Origin: Legionella sp. | Lineage (GTDB): Bacteria; Pseudomonadota; Gammaproteobacteria; Legionellales; Legionellaceae | Assembly (NCBI GenBank): GCA_031291115.1 | Contig: JARLJQ010000026.1 | Location: 62,001-126,000, forward strand | DNA: 64,000 nucleotides | Direction of reading: 5' to 3' | Shown: piece after piece, positions 53,784 to 62,427 of the stretch | Layout: each line of letters starts with the position of its first letter | Numbering within the stretch: position 1 is the stretch's first letter | Translations under genes and position numbers: made by a program | Notes under the pieces: generated by a model | Databases searched by the model: none | Told to the model about the DNA's origin: nothing | What the model saw: the letters and a program-made list of their open reading frames with translations, nothing else

Positions 53784-55229
53784 ATGCACAGTTATGTAGA
53801 AGATAATATTAAGCCTGATTACGATCAGGCAATTATTGATATTGCTGATTATGTATTAAATAAAAAGATAGACAGTGTCTTAGCTTTTGAAACAGCTCGC
53901 TTATGTTTAATGGATACATTAGGCTGCGGTATTTTGGCGCTGAATTTTGCTGAGTGTACCAAATTAATGGGACCAGTTGTCCCTGGTGCCACACTTTCTG
54001 GTGGCGCGCGAGTTCCTGGTACTGCATATGAACTGGACCCAGTTCAGGCTGCATTTAATATTGGTACTATGATTCGTTGGTTGGATTTCAATGATACTTG
54101 GTTGGCTGCTGAATGGGGTCATCCTTCAGATAATTTGGGCGCTATTTTAGCTGTTGCAGATTATATGTGTCGCCAAAATTGCTCTCAAGGCAAAGCACCA
54201 ATTCTAATGCAGGACGTGCTTACGGCGATGATTAAAGCGCATGAAATTCAAGGCTGTCTGGCTCTTGAAAACAGTTTTAACCGGGTTGGTTTGGATCATG
54301 TCATTTTAGTTAAAGTTGCCAGTGCTGCTGTAGCTGCTTTATTATTTGGTGCTGACCGCGACATGATGCTGCGTACTTTATCGCAGGTTTTTGTTGATGG
54401 CCAAAGTCTTAGAACGTATCGCCATGCGCCTAATGCCGGTTCGAGAAAATCATGGGCGGCAGGAGATGCTACTTCACGCGCAGTGCGTTTGGCTTTAATT
54501 GCTCAAACAGGCGAAATGGGTTATCCCAGCGCATTAAGTGCGCCGACTTGGGGTTTTTATGATGTACTGTTTGGTAAAAAACCATTTAAATTCCAGCGCT
54601 CTTATGGCAGTTACGTCATGGAAAACGTTTTGTTTAAGTTATCGTATCCTGCAGAATTTCACGCACAGACGGCGGTTGAATGTGCTGTAGCTTTGCACCC
54701 ATTAGTGACGAGCCGTTTTGATGATATTGCTAAAATTGAATTGGTAACGCATGAGTCTGCTATTCGAATTATTAGCAAGCAAGGTATTTTGCATAATCCT
54801 GCAGATAGAGATCATTGTCTGCAATACATGGTTGCGATAGGTCTTTTATTTGGTGATTTAGCAGCGGAACATTATGAAAATGATGTTGCTGCAGATCCAC
54901 GAATAGATGCTTTGCGCTCCAAAATGCAAGTTACTGAAAATGAGCGTTTTTCTAAGGAATATCATGATCCTGAGAAGCGTTCTATTGCGAACAGTATTAA
55001 ATTGATTTTTAAAGACGGCACTGAAAGTGAGCAGATCACTGTTGAATATCCTATCGGTCATAAACGCAGACGTGAAGAGGGTATTCCTGTTTTATTGTCC
55101 AAATTTAAAAAGAATTTGAGCACGCAATTTACTGCCGTGCATGTTGAGCGCATTACGCAAGCTATGAGTGATACGAATTCACTTGCCGCTATGAAAGTTG
55201 ATGAGTTTATGGCGATGTGGGTGGTTTAA
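53784..55229 (+). CDS. prpD: 2-methylcitrate dehydratase
   Basis: PrpD dehydrates 2-methylcitrate toward 2-methyl-cis-aconitate. The 481-residue MmgE/PrpD family protein has [78 protein letters not shown] and [24 protein letters not shown] 53784 with AGAGG upstream is chosen; a longer frame from 53736 overlaps prpC. No acnD or prpF follows, so the classic PrpD route with a separate aconitase for hydration is expected. Confidence 0.95.
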   Translation: MHSYVEDNIKPDYDQAIIDIADYVLNKKIDSVLAFETARLCLMDTLGCGILALNFAECTKLMGPVVPGATLSGGARVPGTAYELDPVQAAFNIGTMIRWLDFNDTWLAAEWGHPSDNLGAILAVADYMCRQNCSQGKAPILMQDVLTAMIKAHEIQGCLALENSFNRVGLDHVILVKVASAAVAALLFGADRDMMLRTLSQVFVDGQSLRTYRHAPNAGSRKSWAAGDATSRAVRLALIAQTGEMGYPSALSAPTWGFYDVLFGKKPFKFQRSYGSYVMENVLFKLSYPAEFHAQTAVECAVALHPLVTSRFDDIAKIELVTHESAIRIISKQGILHNPADRDHCLQYMVAIGLLFGDLAAEHYENDVAADPRIDALRSKMQVTENERFSKEYHDPEKRSIANSIKLIFKDGTESEQITVEYPIGHKRRREEGIPVLLSKFKKNLSTQFTAVHVERITQAMSDTNSLAAMKVDEFMAMWVV

Positions 55230-55294
55230 AAATTAGATCATAGCTTAGCGTCACTGATGTTAAGTTAACGCCAATTCTGGATAAGAACGCGATT

Positions 55295-55412
55295 AAATCG
55301 TTGTAGGTTGGGCTGTAAAGCCCAACAAGTGACGCGCGGTTAAGTAGTTAAATGCCAATAAGAAGTCGCTGCGCTCTTCTGTTGGGCTTTACAGCCCAAC
55401 CTACAACGATTT
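55295..55412. repeat. Family E element with 32-base perfect inverted arms
   Basis: AAATCGTTGTAGGTTGGGCT (plus GTAAAGCCCAAC; 55295-55326) and its exact reverse complement (55381-55412) flank 54 bases. Each arm itself holds a small hairpin (GTTGGGCT / AGCCCAAC). Related pieces occur at 7187-7224 and, as the short hairpin, at 35065. Confidence 0.85.
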
Positions 55413-55493
55413 TGACTGCTCTTATACAGAACTCGCGTTAAGTTAACGTAAGTTTCGGATAAGAGGGGTATTAGATTTACCATCTCCAGTAGA

Positions 55494-55770
55494 ATCGTTC
55501 GTGCTGAGGAGGCGTTTACGCCATCTCGAAGCATTCGCACAGGGTAATAATCTTGGTGCAGATGCTTCGATACGTCGCTATTGCCCCTCCTCAGCACTGA
55601 GAAATCCCCTCAAATATTTTTAGGTGTAAATTGGAACAAGCTGTTTTAAAATGATGTCATTCCCGCCTTCGCGGGAATGACACGATTAGACCCATACTGG
55701 GTTGTTGATAGCCATGTTTAGTTCATGTAAATATTTGAGGGGATTTCTCAGTCCTCAGCACGAACGGATC
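55494..55770. repeat. Family B palindromic repeat, copy 3, interrupted
   Basis: The left arm TCGTTCGTGCTGAGGAGG and the right arm CCTCCTCAGC...ACGAACGGA are reverse complements, but the right arm is split by a 157-base insertion at 55596-55752. The core shares CATCTCGAAGCATTCGCAC and CTTCGATACGTCGCTATTGC with the copy at 7262. Confidence 0.85.
55596..55752. mobile_element. 157-base MITE-like insertion with target duplication
   Basis: The terminal inverted repeats ACTGAGAAATCCCCTCAAAT (plus ATTT) and their near-perfect reverse complement at the right end bound the element. The family B sequence CCTCAGC occurs directly before (55589-55595) and after (55753-55759), as a 7-base target duplication (9 if the terminal AC is counted outside the element). 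Inside is GTCATTCCCGCC, TTC, GCGGGAATGAC, a strong hairpin. No coding capacity, so mobilisation would need a transposase in trans. Confidence 0.85.
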
Positions 55771-55926
55771 ACGATAGAGACTAGATTTAAAGGCTCTCTT
55801 ATCCATAATTGACGTTAAGTTAAGTCGCTACGCTTCTGGTTTTTAGTGCCACATAATTCCCGGGTTACACTTCGCTTCATCCGGGCTACTTATCCGCCAT
55901 TTTTATCCGAAATTCACGTAAATTTA

Positions 55927-58900
55927 TCATGCTGTGGAAGCTGCAGAGACAAATGAACTTGAGGCGGCAGAAGGTTCGTTCGACTCAGAGATCTGCGGAG
56001 TAAAAAAGCCAATAGTTCTGCGTTTTTTTCCTGATGGATACGATTCAATAAGTTCTTTTAATTGTTTTCCATCGGGATCATTTTTAATGTGGTTCTCTGT
56101 AATGAATGCAGAAAAAGTCGATTCCCAATGAGTGGCAATCAAGCGTCTCCCTTGGGCTGATTGGCATAGTAAACGAAAAGGAGATATCAATCTTTGAGGG
56201 CCATAATTGCCTACTGGGGTAAATAAGTTTTCGGCATTCATGTATTCTTTAAAGTCGTCCCAATGAACGCTAAGCAAGGGGTAGTCGATAATATTGACAC
56301 ATAATGCTATAAATGGGGTTAGTCCTGGCTGGAACCCTGAACTGCTTATTTTTGTAAATAAATCTTCTTTAGTTAGGTGTTTTTTAAAGTCACTCCAATG
56401 CTTCCCCATAAAAGATTGGGCTTCTGGGAGAGAGCATAATGCTAAAAAAGGAGTCATCCCTGTAAGATCAGCGCCGATTACTGGTGTAAATAAACCTTCT
56501 TTAGTCATGTGTTTTTTAATGTCGTCCCAATGGCGGTCAAGAAAATATTCGCCATTGGGGTGAGCGAATAATAATTGAAAAGCAGTACATCCTTTATGCG
56601 TGCCACTGATAAGTATAGTGAATAATCCTTTAGTACTTAGGTGCGGTTTAAAGTCCTTCCAATGCCTGTCAAGAAAAGCCAAACCTTTGAGAGAATCACT
56701 AAATCCAGCAAAGGGCGTTGTACCTTTCAACGGGCCTTCACTGGTTATGGGGGCAAATAACCCTTCTGTATCAAAGTGTGCTCTAATATCGCTCCAATTG
56801 GCGTCAAGAAAATTGAGACCGATGGAGGTAGTACTTAATCTGTAAAAAAGAGAACCAACATCTGATGGGGCAAACCATTCGGAAATTTTAATATTTAGTT
56901 TGCTCTTTATCAGACTCCATTTTGCCACAGACAGTAAAATATCTAAGGTTGATTCCGTAAAGCAATGTATCACTGCTTCAGGGGGTTGTTTATCTAGATT
57001 CTTGATGAGGTGATTTAAACTAAGCTCGGACAAATAGGTGCCTTTATTACACAGATTGATAAATAGGCACTGACCATTAGCCATCTTATGATAAAAGAGT
57101 ATAGCCGTCGCATTAGGTGCCCCTAAGAGTAAATCAATATTTTTAATCGAGAGATTATTCAAAAGCGCCTCAACCCACTCGGCTTTTTTTGCGGAGAGTA
57201 TTTTTACGGTTTTTTCTTTTGGCTCTTTAGTTTTTGGATCTGTTTTTAATGAAGTTAATACCACTTTAGTCGGAGTAGTTGCTGGAGCTGATGAAAATGC
57301 TGGAGCTAATGAGGATGCAGGAGGCTCGGCTTCCATAGCGCCTTGTTTCGCCTGCATTGCAGAAGATGATGATGTACTCTGGTCGACCTGTTTTCTCTTA
57401 TGTAACTCGCCTACGCTTTGGTAGCGCTGATTGATGGAACAATGTAAGTATTGTTCGGCTTCTTGAGCACTGAAATTAAAATGCAGCATTAAATTAGATT
57501 GAGCCTGGGCGAATTTTTTTTGGTCAATAAATGCATGGATTGTGGTTAACCATTCTTCCAGACTACTGGTTTGTACATTTAATGGCAGTGTTTCTTTTTG
57601 CATAAACTTGGACTTGAGCCAAGACAGAAAAGGGCTGTGCCTATGAGCTTGTTGGTTTTCTAAGGGTTCAATATAAACCCATGCATTACCAAAAGTACGA
57701 GACAATGCAACATAGAATCGGGATAGATGCTCTAAATGTTCGCCATCAATAATTCCTTTTTGTGCGGAAAGATGTTTCTTTTCCCCAAGTACTGTTTCAT
57801 GATTAATGCCGTGTTTTTTCATAGCTGTACTGATGGGAAGAAAGGACGACATGGTTTCTGCAGATACATAAAGAAAGAGATCTGAAAATTCCAGACCTTG
57901 GGCTTCTTCTATTGTAAACACGTTCTGACTGGCAATAAGTTTTTTGGCGACTTCACGGTCGCACTCATCAAAAATAAGCGCTGCAGCACGCGCATTTTTA
58001 CCTAAGCGATGATACTCATCCGTACAGCGAGCCACCCAGTTTAAGGAGTTGTCCCCCTGTGAACCCGCCGCGTGTGCGCTTAGCGATGAGTATGAGGTGC
58101 TGTCAACTAAACCACCTTTGATGTAAGTATACAAGCTCACTAAATCATTGGCCACTGCGGCCACTGCTGGTTTTAAGCGATGAGTTCCTGGTAATTGATG
58201 AGTTGTGAGCTTAATACCCTGCTCATGCAACGCCGGGCCTAGAAGAGGCAGCGAGGAGACTTTAATGGCTCCTTTTTGCAAGCTGTCTCCCAAAAATAAG
58301 ATTTGCTTGTTTTTAGTTCTATGCAATGCATTTACTGAGTCAGTAAGTGGGTTATTTTGCGCCTCATCTACCACTGTACTATCGAATTGATTTTCTTCAT
58401 CTTGCGCTGCGAGTATAGAAATACCGACAATGCATTCCTGCGTTTCATTTATTTGGGCATGAACTTGTGCAAATAGATGATAGACACGCTCTAGGTGCTT
58501 GGGGTCTAATGATGATTTATTAATTCCTATCTTACTGTAGTTTGATTGTGCAAAGGCTCTTTGGACTGAGCCGGACAAGTCGTTCATTAATACATGGGCA
58601 TTAATTAAAAATTCTGCAAAAACCTCCTCTGCAGTTAAAGTGCAGGAAGTGTTTTTTATTAAAGCACGAATGCGTTCGATGGCATCCTCGTGAGAGAGCA
58701 GGCGTTGATTGGCGTTTAATGAAGCACGTACTTGGTCTTCAAAGGTTGAAAACACAACGTGTATTTGTCTTGGTGGTGTAGTGCCAAAGGAGCTGTGTAT
58801 CCAATTCTCCCATGAGCGTGCGACGGAGTCTTTAAGGACGGTATTTCCCGTAAGGTATAATAAGCGCAAGGGCTCATCATTACCTTCTTGCAGCTTTTGT

Positions 58901-59406
58901 AGAACGCGTTCTTGGAAAAAAGCCAGTGCCGTTAAGGTTTTTCCAGAGCCCGGAGGGCCTATAATTAACTGGGGAAAGGTGGTGCACTTCAGTATATCTG
59001 ATTGAATCGAAGTCAATTCATACCAGCAATTGTTGTAAGAAACTAAAGGTGTGCCTGCTTCCTCATTAACTTCTTCTATATCATTCGCCCTCACTGTAAA
59101 CAAGGAACTCATTTCAGCGGTGAAGGGGGAAAATTTAAGGGCTTTGTCATAATCATGGTTCCAGGCAATAGACCTTAATACATACTGGGATGTTTCATCA
59201 ACTCGTTCAAAGACTAAGCGGTGAAAATGACGGCCGTAATTTGCATCGCAGGTGTACACGGTTTTTAAGGCAAAATGTTTTTTTTCTAAAACAATTTCTC
59301 CGGACGTGACTGCATTGATCTTCTTTAAAATCAACGGCCAATGTGCAGCGTCTGGACAATTTCGTTCAAGAGTATCTAGGGCTGTAGGAATAAGATATTG
59401 AGGCAT
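55927..59406 (-). CDS. SF1-helicase-like protein with C-terminal tandem ~45-residue repeats
   Basis: Not a named gene. Of 1159 residues, 1-~135 form an unknown N-terminal domain (WPLILKKINAV, GRHFHRLVFERVD). Residues ~136-590 resemble a superfamily 1 helicase: Walker A GPPGSGKT (150-157), DEAQ box VVDEAQN (347-350), motif III-like FLGDSLQKG (~371-379), VFTIEEAQGLEFSDL, and motif VI-like YVALSRTFGNAWVY (~565). A Ser/Ala/Pro linker follows (677-715). Residues ~860-1100 are six repeats of a unit FLDxHWxDFKxHLxxEGLFT, then GxTPFxxL, with Trp at 871, 916, 960, 1004, 1049 and 1094. The C-terminus is Ser/Ala-rich. No signal peptide. A host-directed effector or a nucleic-acid defence protein are both possible. 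Confidence 0.8.
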   Translation of the reverse strand: MPQYLIPTALDTLERNCPDAAHWPLILKKINAVTSGEIVLEKKHFALKTVYTCDANYGRHFHRLVFERVDETSQYVLRSIAWNHDYDKALKFSPFTAEMSSLFTVRANDIEEVNEEAGTPLVSYNNCWYELTSIQSDILKCTTFPQLIIGPPGSGKTLTALAFFQERVLQKLQEGNDEPLRLLYLTGNTVLKDSVARSWENWIHSSFGTTPPRQIHVVFSTFEDQVRASLNANQRLLSHEDAIERIRALIKNTSCTLTAEEVFAEFLINAHVLMNDLSGSVQRAFAQSNYSKIGINKSSLDPKHLERVYHLFAQVHAQINETQECIVGISILAAQDEENQFDSTVVDEAQNNPLTDSVNALHRTKNKQILFLGDSLQKGAIKVSSLPLLGPALHEQGIKLTTHQLPGTHRLKPAVAAVANDLVSLYTYIKGGLVDSTSYSSLSAHAAGSQGDNSLNWVARCTDEYHRLGKNARAAALIFDECDREVAKKLIASQNVFTIEEAQGLEFSDLFLYVSAETMSSFLPISTAMKKHGINHETVLGEKKHLSAQKGIIDGEHLEHLSRFYVALSRTFGNAWVYIEPLENQQAHRHSPFLSWLKSKFMQKETLPLNVQTSSLEEWLTTIHAFIDQKKFAQAQSNLMLHFNFSAQEAEQYLHCSINQRYQSVGELHKRKQVDQSTSSSSAMQAKQGAMEAEPPASSLAPAFSSAPATTPTKVVLTSLKTDPKTKEPKEKTVKILSAKKAEWVEALLNNLSIKNIDLLLGAPNATAILFYHKMANGQCLFINLCNKGTYLSELSLNHLIKNLDKQPPEAVIHCFTESTLDILLSVAKWSLIKSKLNIKISEWFAPSDVGSLFYRLSTTSIGLNFLDANWSDIRAHFDTEGLFAPITSEGPLKGTTPFAGFSDSLKGLAFLDRHWKDFKPHLSTKGLFTILISGTHKGCTAFQLLFAHPNGEYFLDRHWDDIKKHMTKEGLFTPVIGADLTGMTPFLALCSLPEAQSFMGKHWSDFKKHLTKEDLFTKISSSGFQPGLTPFIALCVNIIDYPLLSVHWDDFKEYMNAENLFTPVGNYGPQRLISPFRLLCQSAQGRRLIATHWESTFSAFITENHIKNDPDGKQLKELIESYPSGKKRRTIGFFTPQISESNEPSAASSSFVSAASTA

Positions 59407-59499
59407 AATAATCGAGAAGAGATATAATCGCTCTTATAGTATTAAAATTAGTCCAAAAAGACAAGTATTCGTCTTGCTCTATGCGCAGTGGTGGCGAAG

Positions 59500-60315
59500 T
59501 TAGATCCTGCGTTGCAAACCTGCTGATGCTAGAATCTTGGTTGAAATTTCTTCTATGGAATATCGGGTTGAATTAATAAAGGGAATTTTTTCTTTCTGAT
59601 ACATGGCTTCCACTTCATTTACTTCTAAGCGACATTGCTCTGCAGAGGCGTATTTGCTGTTGGGTCTGCGTTCGGTTCTGATTTGTTGCAGACGAGGTAC
59701 GTCAATTGTTAAACCAAAGAGCTTATGTTTGTATGGTTTTAATACTTCGGGTAATTGAAAGCCAAAAATTTCTTCTTCAGTAAAGGGGTAATTGGCGGCT
59801 AAAATCCCGTATTGTAACGCCATATACAAACAGCTGGGAGTTTTTCCACAACGAGAAACGCCAATTAAAATGATATCCGCTTTATCATAACCCCGTGTTT
59901 TGACGCCATCATCATGGGATAAAGCAAAATCAATGGCTTCCAATCGATGCAAATACAGTTTGTTATCCACGACTCCATGCGTTCGGCCTACAGTGTAAGA
60001 GGATTTTTCATTAAGCTCTTGCTCTAATGGGCCAATAAAGGTATTGAATAAATCAAAGAGACTGGCATTGGCTTTTTTAAAATGATTTCTTATTTCCTGG
60101 TTCACTAAAGTCATGAATACCAGTGGTTTGATACCGGAGTCTTCATAAGCTTTATTGATCTGCAATACCACTTTTTCAGCTTTTTCAATCGAATCAATAT
60201 AAGGAATAGTCAGGCGTTCAAAAACAATATTTTCAAATTGCGTGATCAGACTGTTTCCCAGCGTTTCAGCGGTGATCCCCGTACCGTCTGAGAGCATAAA
60301 TACATAACGTTTCAT
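59500..60315 (-). CDS. ppsR: PEP synthase regulatory kinase/pyrophosphorylase
   Basis: A 271-residue DUF299/PSRP protein that phosphorylates with ADP and dephosphorylates phosphoenolpyruvate synthase to switch gluconeogenesis. The P-loop ILIGVSRCGKTPSCLYMALQYG is diagnostic, as are FMLSDGTGITAETLGNSLI at the start and VDNKLYLHRLEAIDFALSHDDG. No ppsA gene is present in the window, so its target lies elsewhere. It is divergent from a small membrane protein gene. Confidence 0.94.
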   Translation of the reverse strand: MKRYVFMLSDGTGITAETLGNSLITQFENIVFERLTIPYIDSIEKAEKVVLQINKAYEDSGIKPLVFMTLVNQEIRNHFKKANASLFDLFNTFIGPLEQELNEKSSYTVGRTHGVVDNKLYLHRLEAIDFALSHDDGVKTRGYDKADIILIGVSRCGKTPSCLYMALQYGILAANYPFTEEEIFGFQLPEVLKPYKHKLFGLTIDVPRLQQIRTERRPNSKYASAEQCRLEVNEVEAMYQKEKIPFINSTRYSIEEISTKILASAGLQRRI

Positions 60316-60357
60316 AGAAAGGCCTTAAGTGGCTATAAAATAATGGATTTATTGTAA

Positions 60358-60370
60358 AGTGAATTTCACT
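60358..60370. promoter_or_regulatory. Small near-palindrome between divergent genes
   Basis: AGTGAATTTCACT in the shared upstream region of ppsR and the next gene is almost symmetrical (AGTGA / TCACT). It could be a regulator site. It is short enough to be chance. Confidence 0.25.
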
Positions 60371-60437
60371 GTAAGTGTACATATTTATATGCATCTGCTA
60401 TCTTAAATTAATAAGGAAAATATATTTAAGGCTTTAT

Positions 60438-60893
60438 ATGGAATACGATAAAATCGGTAAAAGCAGTAAATTATTCTTCTTTGGGATCGCTTGCCTTGTT
60501 ATAAGCTTGGGCTTATTTTTCTTTAGTATGTATCTTTTGCCCTATCTTTTTTGGGAGCTAAGTTATGATATTCCTGATTTTGTTTTAACTCTTATAGCAA
60601 AATATCAGGATGATTATCATTACAGTTCTGCTGGCAGCAAGACCATTGTTTGGTTAATGTTTTTTATACCTTGCGTCATTATAGGATTTATTTCCTATTT
60701 TGTTTCCAATTATCTGGATAAAAAAGTATACGGTATTGAAGAGCCTACTTCAGAGGAAACAGGACGACCTGCTGACGAAATTAAAAAAGAGATTAAAGAA
60801 TCTGCTGGTTTAGGGCTGCAAATTTTGGGATTAATGATTATTATTGTCGTTGTTATTTTATTACTGCAGTATTTTATACAATCAACGTCTTAA
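60438..60893 (+). CDS. Small hypothetical membrane protein
   Basis: Not recognised. With the preferred ATG at 60438 (AAGG upstream) the protein has 151 residues and three hydrophobic segments (LFFFGIACLVISLGLFFFSMY, TIVWLMFFIPCVIIGFISYF, LGLQILGLMIIIVVVILLLQYF) with a charged loop (EEPTSEETGRPADEIKKEIK). The frame can be extended upstream to 60375 without a convincing start. The next gene begins 17 bases downstream with AGGAG, so the two form a small operon. Function unknown. Confidence 0.65.
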   Translation: MEYDKIGKSSKLFFFGIACLVISLGLFFFSMYLLPYLFWELSYDIPDFVLTLIAKYQDDYHYSSAGSKTIVWLMFFIPCVIIGFISYFVSNYLDKKVYGIEEPTSEETGRPADEIKKEIKESAGLGLQILGLMIIIVVVILLLQYFIQSTS

Positions 60894-60910
60894 CATGACA
60901 GGAGCTTTTT

Positions 60911-61495
60911 ATGTTTAAGCGATGGAAAATTAAAAAAATAGTTAAAAGGCTAAAGGCTCTGCAATTAAACAGAGCGACTAATCAGCCAGGTGAAGAGCTG
61001 GTTAAAAAGGAAATTGCTTATTACATCGAGTTGGCGGCAATTTATAAAGGCTTGCATGGTAATAAAAAATATCCTTACGCACAATTAATGTATGAAGAAT
61101 GCCTTCGCGCAGCAGCTGGTCTTGATGATGCAGAGGCAAATTATCAATTAGGATACACCGTTCTTGAGGAAGCAAAATTCAGAGCCAACTTGGAAAAAGA
61201 GGGTGTTTTTCAAAGCGAACTTAATAGGAAAAAAAGTGAACAACTTTATGGCGAAGCGCATGCTTATTTATTAGCCGCGATAAGCCTCGGCCACGTTTCT
61301 GCAAAACGATTACGCGGACTTTGCTTTATTAACGGCTGGGGATTAGAGGTCGATAATAAAGAGGGTTTTGAGTTGGTGGTTGCCAGTATTGAGCAAGAAG
61401 GCTCATGGGATAGGGTGCCGCAAATATTTGCTTCTATGGGGCTTAATAAACCTGAGTTTTTTTCAGCAATTATGCAGCGCAAAAAGACTTTGTAA
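60911..61495 (+). CDS. SEL1/TPR-like hypothetical protein
   Basis: A 194-residue soluble helical protein. The pattern YAQLMYEECLRAAAGLDDAEANYQLGY and then EAHAYLLAAISLGHVSAKRLRG, LCFINGWGLEVDNKEGFELV fits about two to three SEL1-like (TPR-related) repeats, which act as protein-binding scaffolds. No signal peptide, and a strongly basic start (MFKRWKIKKIVKRLKAL). SEL1 proteins in Legionella include host-interaction factors, but this one lacks an export signal. It pairs with the small membrane protein upstream. Confidence 0.65.
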   Translation: MFKRWKIKKIVKRLKALQLNRATNQPGEELVKKEIAYYIELAAIYKGLHGNKKYPYAQLMYEECLRAAAGLDDAEANYQLGYTVLEEAKFRANLEKEGVFQSELNRKKSEQLYGEAHAYLLAAISLGHVSAKRLRGLCFINGWGLEVDNKEGFELVVASIEQEGSWDRVPQIFASMGLNKPEFFSAIMQRKKTL

Positions 61496-61500
61496 AAATA

Positions 61501-61533
61501 CCGTCATCCAGAGTGTCGCGAAGGATGGCGGTG
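61501..61533. repeat. Family A repeat, half copy (3' of SEL1-like gene)
   Basis: CCGTCATCCAGAGTGTCGCG, then AAGGATGGCGG, matches the left arm of family A; only a short piece of the right arm remains. It starts five bases after the stop of the SEL1-like gene, between convergent genes. Confidence 0.65.
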
Positions 61534-61536
61534 GTT

Positions 61537-62298
61537 TTAACTGAAATCCATAGAAATAAACTCATCAATGGTCATTTCAATAAGCTCCGCCTTTGAGGAT
61601 GCTCCAATTTTAATTCTTATATTTACCAAATATTCTTCGACCGTGCGGTGTGAAATACCTAGTTCACGACCAATTCGTTTGGCAGTGTAGCCTTTTATCG
61701 TTAAATGCAAGCACTCTAATTCGCGTTTTGATAAGTAGGTTGTAGTACTTTTTAAATTACGTGTGGGATTTGTAGTGCGCGAAGGTATGGTGTCGTAATC
61801 AAAGAGATTCAATTCCATTACGGCGGACAATGAGGCGGCAAGGCTGTGTGTGCCAAGGACAATAGAGCATCCAAAAACACCGATAATCTCATTTGTCTCA
61901 TCATACCAAGGGCATTTAATCGATAGAAACTGCAGACTTAATCCGTCTTTGCGGATATTCTGCTCTTCAAATATTTTAGCGCTGTTACTGTTTATGACTT
62001 CGGCACAATTATTAATTAAATGAGTCGCACTTTTTTCATCAGACACATCAAATAAAGATTTGCCAATGGCGTCGTTAGCGGATGTAAAACCGCACATTAA
62101 GGCGCTTTCTTCATTCATTAACTGGGTTGTACCTTGAGTATTCAGAAAATAAAAGTTGAAAGGGAGTGAGAGAACACTGCCTACAGTGTGATTTGTTTTT
62201 TGTCCTGGCTTAGTGACAGCAAGAGGGCACTTTGGAGTGATAAGTTTAATGCCCTGTGCAAATCGATAAATTTGCAGGGTGTGTGCTAATTGATTCAT
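61537..62298 (-). CDS. PAS-LuxR transcriptional regulator
   Basis: A 253-residue regulator with an N-terminal PAS-like sensory region (residues ~40-165, FYFLNTQGTTQLMNEES, CGFTSANDAIGKSLFDVSD, KCPWYDETNEIIGVFGCSIVLG) and a C-terminal LuxR-type HTH (~190-250, LSKRELECLHLTIKGYTAKRIGRELG, ISHRTVEEYLVNIRIKIGASS). Such PAS-LuxR proteins are numerous in Legionella and control growth-phase and virulence traits, by general knowledge. No receiver domain is present, so it is not a two-component regulator. The ligand is unknown. It is divergent from the kinase-like gene, with a perfect palindrome in between. Confidence 0.85.
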   Translation of the reverse strand: MNQLAHTLQIYRFAQGIKLITPKCPLAVTKPGQKTNHTVGSVLSLPFNFYFLNTQGTTQLMNEESALMCGFTSANDAIGKSLFDVSDEKSATHLINNCAEVINSNSAKIFEEQNIRKDGLSLQFLSIKCPWYDETNEIIGVFGCSIVLGTHSLAASLSAVMELNLFDYDTIPSRTTNPTRNLKSTTTYLSKRELECLHLTIKGYTAKRIGRELGISHRTVEEYLVNIRIKIGASSKAELIEMTIDEFISMDFS

Positions 62299-62341
62299 TT
62301 ATTGCTCAATCCTTATTTAGGTACATAGTATACTCACAAAT

Positions 62342-62360
62342 TCCCGTATTTGTTACGGGA
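62342..62360. promoter_or_regulatory. Perfect palindrome between luxR-type gene and kinase-like gene
   Basis: TCCCGTA, TTTGT, TACGGGA: a 7-base perfect inverted repeat with 5-base spacer, ~44 bases from the regulator start and ~68 from the kinase-like start. On the plus strand it is followed by an A-run, so it is not a terminator for that strand. It is a good candidate operator for the adjacent dimeric LuxR-type regulator. Confidence 0.45.
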
Positions 62361-62427
62361 GCAAAAAAACATAGAAGAATAGTATTCTCTACTCACTGAT
62401 GACAGATTATTAGAGTGAGAAAATTAA

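Larger units (their letters stand above)
55230..55926. other. Repeat island between prpD and the helicase-like gene
   Basis: Almost 700 bases without a gene, made of nested palindromes. The whole is bounded by TTAAGTTAACGCCAATTCTGG (from about 55260) and an inverted TAATTGACGTTAAGTTAA (to about 55823), so it may have grown by repeated insertion into one outer element. TTAACGTAAGTTTCGGAT (55445-55462) and TTTATCCGAAATTCACG (about 55902) are further relatives of those ends. Confidence 0.6.

Noticed and set aside
55227-55926. Possible CRISPR-like array in the repeat-rich gap
   Set aside because: Repeats are long inverted pairs of different families, not short direct repeats with regular spacers, and no cas genes are near.
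56294-56845. Two plus-strand frames opposite the repeat region of the 1159-residue protein
   Set aside because: They mirror the tandem repeat on the coding strand; similar to each other only because the repeat is.
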